Below are positions 1 through 27,610 of a stretch of DNA of 64,000 bases, in pieces. This DNA comes from Chaunax sp. Z400. Its lineage: Eukaryota > Chordata > Actinopteri > Lophiiformes > Chaunacidae. Position 1 is the first letter of the stretch. Each line of letters starts with the position of its first letter. The translations under genes and the position numbers were made by a program. A model generated the notes under the pieces. That model was not told where the DNA came from and searched no databases. It saw only the letters and a list, made by a program, of their open reading frames with translations. The stretch spans positions 9,287,501 to 9,351,500 of the forward strand of contig CM075202.1 of NCBI GenBank assembly GCA_037577475.1, read 5' to 3'.

Positions 1-650
1 AAACCACTCTTCTTCTCTTCCTACATCCCTGTCTGCCCAACTGCATGTGATATACTACTTTAATTGTGTTGTTTCTGTCCACTGACCCTGTGTGTCTCTC
101 CCATATATTCCTCAGTCTCTTTTCCCTCCCTCTAATCCCTTTTGTATGTAGTTCTCTTCCACCACACTACCCCAGCTCCACCTCAGTGCCCATCCATCTA
201 GTTACGCTGTGATGTCTGAATTATGTAAATCTAATGAGGCCACAGAAGTGGGTTCCTCTCTCTCATGCCCAACCAGGCTCTGTGAACTCAGGTTGGCACT
301 TGTCAGACAGGACATTAGGCTACAATACAATTGACTGTTTGATGCACTCAGTTGTCATGTCACTATTAAGACTAGAAAAGGATTTCAATCAATGGAATAC
401 ACTGTGGTTTCATGCATTTTCCCTCTGATTGTATAGATACTATCACCAAAAACTGTAGGTGGTGGAGGGATACCTCTGCACTCCCTACTATTAGTTTCAT
501 AGATTTAGCAGCCTGATATTCAGATATTGCTCTACGTTGTTATTGCAATGAAAAAAAATGGGGGGTATGCTATGCAACAGTAAAAGTGGAGGACTGGCAT
601 TGAACAGCATTGTTGTGGAGGCCGTACATCATAACTATTTGACTTTCCAG

Positions 651-688
651 ACCCTGCAGAGAACTGCTGTTTTAGTGTCATTTACAGT
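651..688 (+). CDS. adgb: possible upstream adgb mini-exon
   Basis: After a good acceptor (gactttccag, ending 650) lies a short open segment reading TLQRTAVLVSFTV. It vaguely resembles the mammalian stretch just before the RHMLLF-like block. To join the next exon (first base 755, third codon position) the donor must be the weak AGT|GTGCGG at 689. The better donor at 694 (GTAAAC) gives the wrong phase. The segment is very short and its match is weak, so it may be chance. Confidence 0.28.
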
Positions 689-754
689 GTGCGGTAAACC
701 TGGATTATTTGTTCCTGTTTTTAAAATGTTCAATTTCCTTTCTCTCCCATCCAG

Positions 755-17284
<16,530 letters not shown>

Positions 17285-17690
17285 TCACTGGCACTGCCTT
17301 CCAGTCTTTAATGTCCTTAGCAGACACGTCTTTGTGAACAATAGAGGATGTTTGTTTAATCACATCATTGATGTGCTTGATGATGTAATACCTGACCAAA
17401 AGATTGTTGCTGCATGTGATTCAGAGCTGATGGTTCTATTGTCTCTTGCTTGTATCTTATTATTTATTAAGGAATCATTTGAATGTCCGTAATGTTTTTG
17501 TATTTTTTTTTTTTTTACCAAAGACTGTATTCCTTGTCATATTTAATCATATTCCTTTAGCATGTCTATATCCTTCATCTTTCATCTGTAACCTGTATTA
17601 ACTGAGAACATGTTTCACCTCCCAGAGCAATTTTTGTAGTTGTTTTCATTTTCCCTCAGAGTATAATAAATATAATTCATTTTAAATGGA
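17285..17690 (+). other. adgb: adgb 3' untranslated region
   Basis: AT-rich, no open frame of interest, contains a T12 run (17504-17517 area). It ends shortly after the poly(A) signal, so the UTR is about 400 bases. The exact cleavage site is inferred. Confidence 0.7.
17665..17670 (+). terminator. adgb: poly(A) signal AATAAA of adgb
   Basis: Canonical hexamer about 380 bases after the stop codon, followed by AT-rich sequence and a TGTCTGTTACTTGCTGT GT/T-rich stretch typical of a downstream element. Confidence 0.7.
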
Positions 17691-19068
17691 AAAAATGTCT
17701 GTTACTTGCTGTCTGCAGACATTGCAGTGAGAATGTCAAGCCGTCCCACTTGCAATGTATAGCTTTGACTTTTCCATGCCCAGCGCGCCTGATTATATTC
17801 TGCAAATCTTTTGTTTTCTTGAAGGTCACTGTATCGACTGTGTGCTTCAAGGCTGCATAGAGCCAACCTCCCACAAGCTGAGTGGTACTGATTGATCGGC
17901 TAATTGATATTCGTGCTGATAGAGGCTCACGATCACCCATTCCTGTAAGACTAAGACTAAGTGTTGTATGTGGAAAATGCTACACAGGTAGCTGGCAGAA
18001 TGTTATGGCTACTATTGATAATCCCCAAGTTTGGAGGGATGTGTTTCTAATATTGATAAACTATTCAGAAATCTGGTTGTGAAACGCATCTGATCATAAA
18101 GTAAGGCCAATTTATCTCAGCATCATGTTGGAGGTGCATCCTGTGGGTTTCATCCCATGGAGAGATTCAGCTGAGGAATGTGAAGCCAAATTGAAAATGA
18201 AAGGGAAGACGGCGTCATCTAGTGGCTGTGGATGTTAATAAATTTGTGTTACCATGCCGGCACTGTGCTGTATGACAATAATGAATGGTTCAATTTTGTG
18301 CTGCTGCATGATTATTATGCGGTGTGTGTGTGTGTGTGTGCATGTGTTAGAGTGTTTGTGTAGAAAAATAGCAGGATGAGGAGAATGATGGGGGCCTGGT
18401 TGTGTGTGTCCACATCATCCTATGAACCGCTGCCCTGGTGCTGACAGTTCATTTATTCAAATCCTTTGTTGGAAATGTTCCCCTTTCATCAAAATATCGG
18501 ACCTAAATTAGGAAAATACAACATCTGAATAAGATCTGCTGTAGACACTCGCAAACGGACAGTAATTTGTTTAGGTTTGTAAATATCTGCACACAATACA
18601 AAATGCATCCATCTGCAGTAATTTGTGCATTTCACACTGCATTTTGTGTGTCTGCTCAGTCTGTCAGGCCTCATCTACTCAACCACTATTTCTATCCTTG
18701 TAACTGCGTGACACAACTAATCCAGAAAGCCTTGTTCCTCCCACAGAACATTCCCTCTTGTCTCTGCACTGTCCCCTCATGCCCAATCCATCCCTCCATT
18801 TCGAAAACAGTAACTGCTATTTGCTTTTCCTGTCCTCCTCCGCTGTGCATTAGATATAGTGGATGGGCATGAGTGTGTCACATCATTCTGTTGTTAGAGA
18901 GAGATCACCTAACACTGTAATTGTCAGTGACGGGTTTGTATTAACAGAGAGGCTGTTTGTTAATTGGCAGCTGTTGGCTGGTGGTTTGATGCAAATGTGT
19001 TGTGAGCGACAGGAGAACTACGGTGTAACCTTGAAAACAAGGGAACAGTCAGCCATTGTTTGTGCATA

Positions 19069-19103
19069 CGCGCGCGCGCGCGTGTGTGTGTGTGTGTGTG
19101 TGT
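19069..19103. repeat. (CG)7(TG)10 alternating purine-pyrimidine tract
   Basis: Seven CG units run straight into about ten TG units. This composition favours left-handed Z-DNA. Confidence 0.9.
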
Positions 19104-21837
19104 ATTTGACTTCCCACAAGTAATAAGGGAATATTTGATTCTTAAATGGACCCACATAAAGGGATGATGAAATTAAGTGAAAGTAGATACACATTGCCAG
19201 AGTGGTGTGGAGACTGTGGTGGGTCTTTAATTCACTTTCCTTTCTGGAGCTAATAATTCAAGAAGGCCTTAATCAATTTCTTTGCTGTTACTTTCGTGAA
19301 TGCCAAAAGGGCTCTCTAACTTGCGGGAATTGCCTGTCCTCGTTTCTTTAACTTCTGACCTGATGTGACCAGAACCTAATATAGTTTGACAATAACATGT
19401 ACGAGTCACCAGTTGACTGAATTTACACAAAATTCATCTTTCAAATCGTGTCGCTCTGTAAGAATTGAATGGCATTAGCTACAAATAAAATATGCTATGT
19501 GTTTTTTAATGACATGGTTCATTTTGGGGGGAAAAATGGCTGTTTGCTTTTTGCTTTTTGCTCTCAAGACTTACATGAGAAGTTAAGTTTAGGTTTTGGC
19601 ATGAACTTAGCTCCATAGATGCCACTCTTGAATCTGTATGCTTAGTAAGAAGCCAGACTCAGGATTTGATTCTATTTATTTTTGCATCAACACAGAAATC
19701 TATAAAGCTTCTGCAAAGAACATGCAGCGCCCTTCTTTGAGTCTTTGAGAACGTCATGCTTGTTTTGCCTTTTCGTTCCCCTTTCTCTGCCTTGCACAGG
19801 CACATGCATTCCCCAGCAACTCAATAAGTACACACACAGCCAGATGCAAACACTTCCTGCTGACTCGAGTTGGATAGAGAGGTCCTTTAAGTTATTGGCT
19901 CAACATGCTGCAGCATAGTGCCCTTGTCCCTCTGGGACTGAACATCTCTAGAGGTCCATCCTCAGAGCCTCTCATGCTGATAAAAGACAGAAGAGCCAGG
20001 CTTACATGCCGTGCTATCACTCAGCTCAGACGACAAGGAGCAAAAGGCCAATCTTTTACTGTATGTTGACAGAACGATAGCACTGAAGGGGAAAAGGTGA
20101 GGGCTAACAGATTAGCATCCAGACTTTACCGCAGTAATCCAAAACCTGTGTTACACACACAGACACACACAGGCCGACACACGCAACCCCAGGCTGCAGG
20201 CAGAAATGCTTGCCTGGTTGCAGCCTCATTAACCCAACTATTTCTCACCCCTGCCTCACCTTGCTTTGGCACTTTCCTTCCACTCTTAGACGCACACTCA
20301 CACACAAAGCCACCTCTCTCTTCAGCCAGTACAGCCAATGCAGACACCAAATAGGGGGGTGGGGATTGTGAAAATCAAAGAATGATTCGGTAGAAGTTTG
20401 CAAAACAAATCTGTAACCTGTCAGTTTTATGGGTGGAGAGTGAATGAAGCACTGAACACAAGGTCACTATAGAAGAAAAAAAACGGGCTTGTCATCGGAT
20501 TTAGATGACAAGAGACCAACCTATGTTGTGTGGAAAAATCCTATGTAAGAAGGTGTTTTGTTGTAACTTACAGAGATGAGCTTTCCAATTGAATTTTCTT
20601 TATTTCCCTATGGCCCTCATTTATCAAGATCCTCAAGGGACAACCAGTTACTACTTTGTAAAGATCGGTCTATTCCCATTTAAAGGTCAAACCATGTCGA
20701 TATGTAAGGAATTGCATGCAGTGTGGGATCTGGATAGCTGGTGCAGCTCAGAGCAGAATTAAAGATTTGACATTGACGGCAGCGATAGACAAGCTGCCTT
20801 TCAAAAAGGACAGACCTGGCTTGACAGCTGCCCCCATTCAGCATATCACTGCACAAAGAAGGGATCAAGGCATCGAGTATCGATACTGATCAGTCTTTCA
20901 CATCTGAGGTCCCTTTTTGGGATTTTTAGAGCCAACTGACAGTTACACTAACACCCAGAGATACAAGGGAACGTCTCTTCGTAGCCGCTGTAGCCACACG
21001 TCTTGCGACAGAGAAGTCATCGTGGTTGTCAGCATGCAGCTGATGCAACTTCCTTTTGTGCCATAGCCTGTCCAAAGGGTACATTTCAACAGATCATTGA
21101 ATAATGCTTTAGATCACCCCAGATGTTGTCCTTTGTTTGCACCAGTATGCATACATAAAACCATTTCTTCCATGTGTGCATGTCACCACATCAAAGCTGA
21201 TATGTGGATGAAGGGTAATCTAATAGATAAATGACTGTATACACAACATTTCCTTAAATAGCATCACAGGGACTGCTTGAATCGCCTAATTTCCTCTTGT
21301 TGGAGATGATTGCATTAATTCAGCGATGCGGACTCAGTTTACACAGGAGGGCCTGGAGGTGTCAGGTTGCCAATAAAACAGGAGTTTAAGTTTCATCCCA
21401 CTTTATTGGATTGTGCAGCAGCCTTTGCCAATCACAGGAGATAAATGTGCGGCTTAATTTACCATCAGAGGCTGCAGAAGGAGAGAAGTCACTCTGTAAG
21501 ACGGATCACCATCACAGCACTGTAGTCCCGGGGATAAACAAATTCAAGTTTCATCAGAATCCGCTTTTTGGTGCTCCTCTGACTTCAGACTTTCATTTTA
21601 TTCTAGCACATCAGGTCACGATGCTCACCTGACAGATTCGCCTGTAATGTGTGTACAGAAAGCACTGATGTGTGGCCTCATCAGTTAAGTGACACACTCA
21701 TGGTCATGGTGAAGTGCTGATTTGATGAGGTGTGAATTGATAAGAGCTTAAACCACACAGGGGGATGGCTGTACAGGGGAGTCATCGATATCCTGTCCTG
21801 TGCACAACATTGATTATACTGTAGCTATCTTCTTCTA

Positions 21838-21840
<3 letters not shown>

Positions 21841-21933
<93 letters not shown>
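21841..21933 (+). repeat. (CA)46 microsatellite
   Basis: Pure CA tract of about 93 bases in the intergenic region. Confidence 0.97.
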
Positions 21934-21936
<3 letters not shown>

Positions 21937-23959
21937 CAAAACCTTTGTCCCTATTTTTCCTTCCCTCCCTCCCTACCATCGAGTGTGTGTACTAGGGAAG
22001 ACGATATTTTCAGTTTCATGTCCAACTTCATTCCAGTAAATCATGCTAGCCTTTCTCTGACTGTATTGGATTTCCCAATCCATGACATTGAACTGAGAAC
22101 TGAAATTAAGCGCTGTTCAATTCCCACGTCTCCTCCTTCAATCTCCAGATGACTGGTTTAAGTCAGCTTCGTTTTGGTGGCATGCTTAATGCAGCCTCTT
22201 TTGAAGGAATCTGTCCACCCAGAGGTCGTGTGTCGCTGCAATGGTGACAGTGGCAATGCCCTTTAACGGTGGCATCCATCTGCATGACTGTGTGTGTTGA
22301 TGGTCATGTTGTCGCCTTGGCTGATTGGAATTTATACCGGTTGTGCCGATGCCATTTGCTCAAACATGCCCCCACATACAGACATATAACTGCAGATTCA
22401 GTCATTTATACCATGTCGGGGACATATGACCTTATGATGTCGAAAGCTTGTTCAAACAACACGTCTGTTTTCCTCCACCGGGGTATTTACAGATCTGCCT
22501 CTAAGCTTCGCTACCTTCCGCATGCAAGACATTTATTTCCATGTGTGCTTGCAGGGGTAATGTTTGACATTGAAAACAACCTCTTATCGAACCAGGCAGA
22601 GACAATCAAGCGGTTCCTCAAGGGCATGGCTCATTATCTTACAATCCTTTTGGGACGTGTGTGTGTGTATGTACAATCCATGCACCTCTCTGTATGCATG
22701 GCCATCATGCATATTTTTTTGCTAGCTTGGTGTTTCCTCCTTGCCCCTTGTTTGTTGCATGAGTGTGTAAATCCTTATGACAAACACTTACGTGATAACC
22801 TGCCTGCTTGTTTTTCATCGCAAGCCCCCAGCAGGTGTATGAGTTGTATCTGCAATGATACAGCATGTTCTCTCACTTGTTAGCTAGCGCTGTGCGACAT
22901 ACACTGGCTCTATGAGGATGCAGAGGTGTAATGCTGCAGGAAGGCTTGGGGTCAAAAGTCCTAAACTCAGGTGTGCTTTGATTTGCTTGATTAACTACAA
23001 TTGTCAGTGAGGGTGGAAGGTCGCTCCAGTCCTTCTGCATGACACATAGATGCCCTGACTCTCTGTGAACTGCTATTGTCCAATGTGTCCTCTGGGGTTT
23101 TTCAGTTTCTCTAGACAGCACAGAGCCTTGCTGCTACAAGGGTCAAAGAGGGCTGACAGTGATGCTGAGCTCTGGTGATCACAGTGTGGTGCTGCGGATG
23201 GATCAGTCTTCAGTGTTTGAGGCAAGATTTTAAGTGGTTAAAATCCACAAGGAGTGAATAGTCTGTGTGTGAGGACACACATTCTGCGTGCATACCTCTG
23301 CTGTTTGAGCATTGTCTGTTTATGTTACATCCAGTTAAATTCAGTAATTTAAAATAATAAAATAATTTCTAAGACACAAAATTACATAAGAAATATGACC
23401 AAAAATACATATGTTCTCTTATATAATCAGAGAACATATGATCCTACACTACCAGATCAGATTTAATGAGATGCACTATGTATGTAAATCGTACGTGGAT
23501 ATGCATATGTATGATCTGTATGCAAACATCTGTGTAATATATGCAAATTTGTATGTGGTAGTAGGTGTTTTCACTTCACTCTGCAATACTGCTATCAAAT
23601 AATACACTCCCTGCACCAGTGAGTTAAAAACTGGAAGAACAAAATTGTATAAAATGTACATGAACATAGAAGGAATGTGTTTTGATTGACTCGGCATTTC
23701 CTAAAATAGCTTTTCGCCACTGCACTCTAGTCTATGAGCAAATCTAGTGGGTATGATGCTAATGCAGAGGCTACCCGATGAAGTCAGTCATAGCTGTCGT
23801 GTCATGTAGACACTCCTGGCTCATGCACCCTTGAAATTTGACCTGGGATTAGCACTGGATTAGCGCTCTGTTCATGTCCATAACTGCTGATTGACCTGTA
23901 TGTGGTCAATTTGCATGTTTCCCAGGGATGTTATCATCAATGATAATAAATATACTGTA

Positions 23960-24016
23960 CATATATATATATATATATATATTTTTATTTTTTTTTTTTT
24001 TTATTTTTTTTTTTTA
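23960..24016 (+). repeat. (AT)n followed by T-rich run
   Basis: About eleven AT units followed by a T-rich stretch with single A interruptions. It could be the tail of a retroposon on the minus strand, but no body is recognisable. Confidence 0.85.
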
Positions 24017-25719
24017 ATGGAAGGCCTGCAGAGGTGGGGTGTTCTGCACTGATATAATAGTGTTTTCCCTATAATATTTACCAAGCTGTATGTATTGTTT
24101 AGTCTGCAAGATATTAAGCTGACACAGCTGAACGTTTAGCACCCAAGATTTTTCCAAAAATAAAACAAACTTGATTACAATTACTGAGACAATAGCTGCA
24201 CTAATAGTAAGACCATAAAGTCCAGCAGGTTAGCATTACAAAACATCCCACATATGTTAGGCAGAACCAGGTTATTTAATGTAATCTCAGGCCTGTATTC
24301 CAATTGTACACAATTTTCAACTCTTGCTGCCAGCAGCTTCAAGGAAAATGAAATGAATTACGAAATTTAATCACCATAGCCGTATTTGATCATAATACCT
24401 CGACTGTACATTAGATTTGCACCTCTGCTTGTCAGTCCCGCTCTTGTCTTTCTGTCCTGCCCTCTTCACACTTAAAGCACTGCCTCAGTGAAAGGCCTTA
24501 TCAAAGAGCACAAACACAGCAGTCACACTCAAAATACAGCACACATGCATGCAAACAATGCAGCCAGATGAATGGCCCCTGCCACAACACAATGGTGCTA
24601 AATTAAATCACTGATGTCAGAGTGGCCCAAAGCCCTCCCCTCACATCACTCGTTCACTCGCACACGCAAAGGATCGACTAATAAGGACATCTTTGTTTGC
24701 CTGCGTATTGCATTCTGGATTACGTGAAATTTGGGAGGTGCGCACTGTATGGTCAATTTCGGTTCATTATGCAAATCAACATCGCAACAATTGTTCTCAA
24801 GCCTCCCGGGTATGATTAGTGAATTAATAATTTGCTTCCTCATCCTCCTCATATGTCTTTGTGTCCTTTTTGCTCAATAGCATCTTAATTTCCTTGATGC
24901 ATCCTTTACATCAGCTCGACAAAGGATGTGCATTGAAACACATTGGACACGCTCATCCAATCAGCATTGATTATTGCACCGTGCAGCTATGTTGCACATA
25001 GAAATGCCCTTTTTTTGGGGGGACTTTCTCCATCTTACAGCAGAGCTGGTATCAGCTGTTGTAAGCAAGAGAGCGCAAACACAGCCATTACTTCCACCGC
25101 TGCACCCCTGTCCCTGCTGCTGGCGGCAGCATGTCAAAGATGAGTGAGTTCGCAAACACCCCAAACAGGTGGCAACGTCGGCGTCACTCAAGCGTAAGCA
25201 GCCTCGGCTGAGCTCGTCGAGGCCGGTGCTTTCATCTGTGTGACCGTACAAAGAATATGCAGGTGTGCTGTGGTTCAGGACTTAACTCATTTCAGCTCTG
25301 TGGGGAAACATGACCAATAATAAAATAGTTCCAGTGGGAGACCTTTCTTCAGCTTGTTCAGGTAGACTGTAGGTTGTCAGAAGTAATGAATGAGCATCAC
25401 AGTGGACAGATGAGTGGATGATGTTTATTTGGAGATGCACATTGTGTCCTTTTTTTTTTTTTTTACTCTTTTGGGCCCCTGAGCTCATGACCTGAGCCCA
25501 GTACCTTAACTGGAGGAACAAGATGTTCACGAAGTTAGTTATCTGCAAAACAAAGTACAAAAATTCTAGTAGAAAACATGCATTAATGACACATTTTTGA
25601 TAAAATGTTGGTATTATAATTATTATCCCCAGACTTACTGTTTAGGTGAGCATCCCATCCAGGTAATGAGCTCAGGGGTTACAGTGTCCGGGAGCCCAGC
25701 TCACATTGAACAAGAGGCG

Positions 25720-25975
25720 ATGGAGACCCCTGGACAACCGAGTAGTCGATCAGAGGCATATAGGCAGACTACCATTCACACTCATAATCACACCTATGGC
25801 AATCCAGTGTCATCAAATCTGCATTTCTTTTGGATTGGGGAGGAAACTGCAGTCCTAGAGGAAACCCATGCTGGTATAAGGAGAACATGCACCACATGTC
25901 TGGATTTGTCCCGAGGACAGTCTCTCTGTGGGGCAACAATGTTGAGTCACTGCATGATCATGCCACACTCCGACA
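25720..25975 (-). repeat. diverged copy of a common fish interspersed repeat
   Basis: Contains ACCATTCACACTCA, CACACCTATGGCAAT, TTTGGATTGGGGAGGAAAC and GGAGAACATGCACCACAT in order. This is the pattern of a widespread fish retroposon tail. The same family occurs at 59741-59935 on the other strand, where the reverse complement of the ATTCACACTCA...CACACCTA part is visible. Given a + orientation for the 59741 copy, this copy is minus. Confidence 0.65.
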
Positions 25976-26963
25976 CATCCACTAGCTGGCAAACAATATA
26001 AATGTGCTGAAAGAGAAGATACATGGATGCCTCAAGCCACCCGAAGCACATCTGCAAGCTGAATAAATCCTAATTTAATGCTGTATTTACAGTTTTTAAT
26101 TTAAAAGATTGACTGTATGTCCCAGTGCTAGTTGGAGAGCAGAAGAAAACATTAGCAGAATTATGCTGATGTCCCTGATGAGCGATACAGGAAAAACAGA
26201 GCTAAGGCGTCATTCTTACCATTCCACATGACATTACTGCAACACAGCCAGGAGCGTCATGGGACCTAGAAATTCATGTGTTTGTACCGACTGTTAAATG
26301 GACAAACCAGAGCAATAACTGATGAACATATCTGCAGAGCCTTTTGGATGTTGGATGAATGAAATGAACAGGAACATTGTATAGGATATAAAACACCCCC
26401 CCCCCCCTCACTAACTCTTCACTATGAAGTGTTGCTCCTGCATGAAGTCCCAGTTGCACCTTTGGAGGGAGGATAGGACATTATGCAGGAAACAACCATC
26501 ACCATGGATACTGACAGAAGCATTGCTTGCTCAGCTGACATGTTAGTTTATGCAGTGTTTGCCTGCATATGTAATGCAATGCAAAATTGAAGCAGGGACA
26601 TATGATTCAAATAAAAATGTATTTAGGGACAACGCGATGCTTTTGTTTTCCCTTACACGTCAATTCTCCACTCACCACAGCAAGGTTTTATAGTCTACTT
26701 CCACTATGCACTATGGTTAGGGACGGCACTGAGTATGGCGAACCTTCAACACGATCACACAAACAAGAGGCGCAGTGAATAGGGTGTACTGGAGAGAATG
26801 GCACTGAGCTTGCGCCTGTGCCCGTCTCTCCACAGGCTCCACGCTGCAGCATCCCAACATCCCAACAAGCATCACCAGGTGCAGTGGAGCAAAACCTACT
26901 ATATGTGCGTGAGAAGGAGAGAGAGGGGAGGGAGGGGGCGTTGTCGCTGGGGGTGGTTGAAAG

Positions 26964-26966
<3 letters not shown>

Positions 26967-27013
<47 letters not shown>
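26967..27013 (+). repeat. (GA)23 purine tract upstream of stxbp5
   Basis: Pure GA tract of 47 bases. It produces spurious Arg/Glu or Ser/Leu repeats in all frames. Confidence 0.96.
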
Positions 27014-27014
<1 letters not shown>

Positions 27015-27303
27015 CTGGCAAGGTGGCGGGATTTGTGTTGCGAAGCCTCTACTCTTAGAGACATGCGCAAGAGCGTCAGCAGCAGCACCACCACTGCGCT
27101 GCGTTTCCGCCTTGCCTGAGCAGCGTGCACAGCCGAGAGGGGAGGGGAGGGAAGCCGAGAAGACGAGTGGAGCCACAGAGACGCAGTGGGGCACAACACG
27201 GACTCGAGCAAATTACAGCGACGCACCAACATCCCAGCAGCCCTTCATCCAAATTCACACGCCAAAGAAGCGACCCGTGCGGTGCGCGCCCGAGCCTTCC
27301 AGC

Positions 27304-27340
27304 ATGGAGATAGCGTTAAAATACAAGCACTAAAATGTGA
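27304..27340 (+). promoter_or_regulatory. stxbp5: two short upstream ORFs in the stxbp5 leader
   Basis: ATG at 27304 opens a 9-codon frame that stops at TAA 27331-27333. One base later ATG TGA (27335-27340) forms a minimal start-stop unit. If the mature mRNA includes this part, both could reduce translation of the main frame. The transcript start is not known. Confidence 0.5.
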
Positions 27341-27354
27341 GATTTACAGAAACC

Positions 27355-27357
<3 letters not shown>

Positions 27358-27386
<29 letters not shown>
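27358..27386 (+). repeat. (GA)n tract in stxbp5 leader
   Basis: About 14 GA units, then ATAGAGAG, 87 bases before the start codon. Confidence 0.94.
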
Positions 27387-27392
<6 letters not shown>

Positions 27393-27472
27393 GCGTGCGT
27401 GTGAGTGAGAGAAAGTGGCTATCTCCTTTATCTTTTGCGGGTGATCTCAGTTCTGTGCGCTGCAGACTGAAA

Positions 27473-27610
27473 ATGAAGAAGTTCAACATCAGGAAGGTGT
27501 TGGACGGCTTGAAAGAGGTGTCCTCCTCCACCCCGACTGTCCATGTGGGGCCACAGGAGAACCATCTGATCCAGGAGACCATCCAGTCCGAGCATTTCCA
27601 GCTCTGCAAG
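27473..27610 (+). CDS. stxbp5: stxbp5 exon 1 (coding part)
   Basis: 46 whole codons from ATG to CTCTGCAAG|GTGGGC. The ends MKKFNIRKVLDGL and EHFQLCK match tomosyns closely. The middle (EVSSSTPTVHVGPQENHL) is a variable linker. An in-frame open stretch continues upstream of the ATG to 27395 without an ATG, so the conserved ATG is the start. Confidence 0.94.

Larger units (their letters stand above)
17691..26780. other. intergenic region between adgb and stxbp5
   Basis: About 9 kb. It contains microsatellites (18322-18340, 19069-19103, 21841-21933), an AT/poly-T tract (23960-24016) and one old dispersed repeat (25720-25975). The longest open frame (22269-22883) has no recognisable family. No RNA gene was recognised. 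Regulatory elements for stxbp5 may be here but cannot be seen by eye. Confidence 0.6.
26780..27472 (+). promoter_or_regulatory. stxbp5: probable stxbp5 promoter and 5' leader
   Basis: This segment is richer in G+C and CpG than the flanks (for example GACCCGTGCGGTGCGCGCCC) and precedes the start codon at 27473. It holds two pure GA tracts (26967-27013 and 27358-27386) and two short upstream ORFs. No TATA box or start site can be fixed, so its limits are approximate. Confidence 0.5.

Noticed and set aside
22269..22883. 204-codon open frame in the intergenic region, the longest in the window
   Set aside because: No recognisable domain, Cys/His/Leu mix without pattern, no supporting splice or promoter signal, and includes TGTGTGTGT stretches. 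Most likely chance. A protein search and expression data would decide.
26688..27333. Open frames of up to 171 codons on both strands near the stxbp5 start
   Set aside because: They are carried by the (GA)n tract and G+C-rich leader, which lack stops. Arg-Glu and Ser-Leu repeats are not a protein signal.
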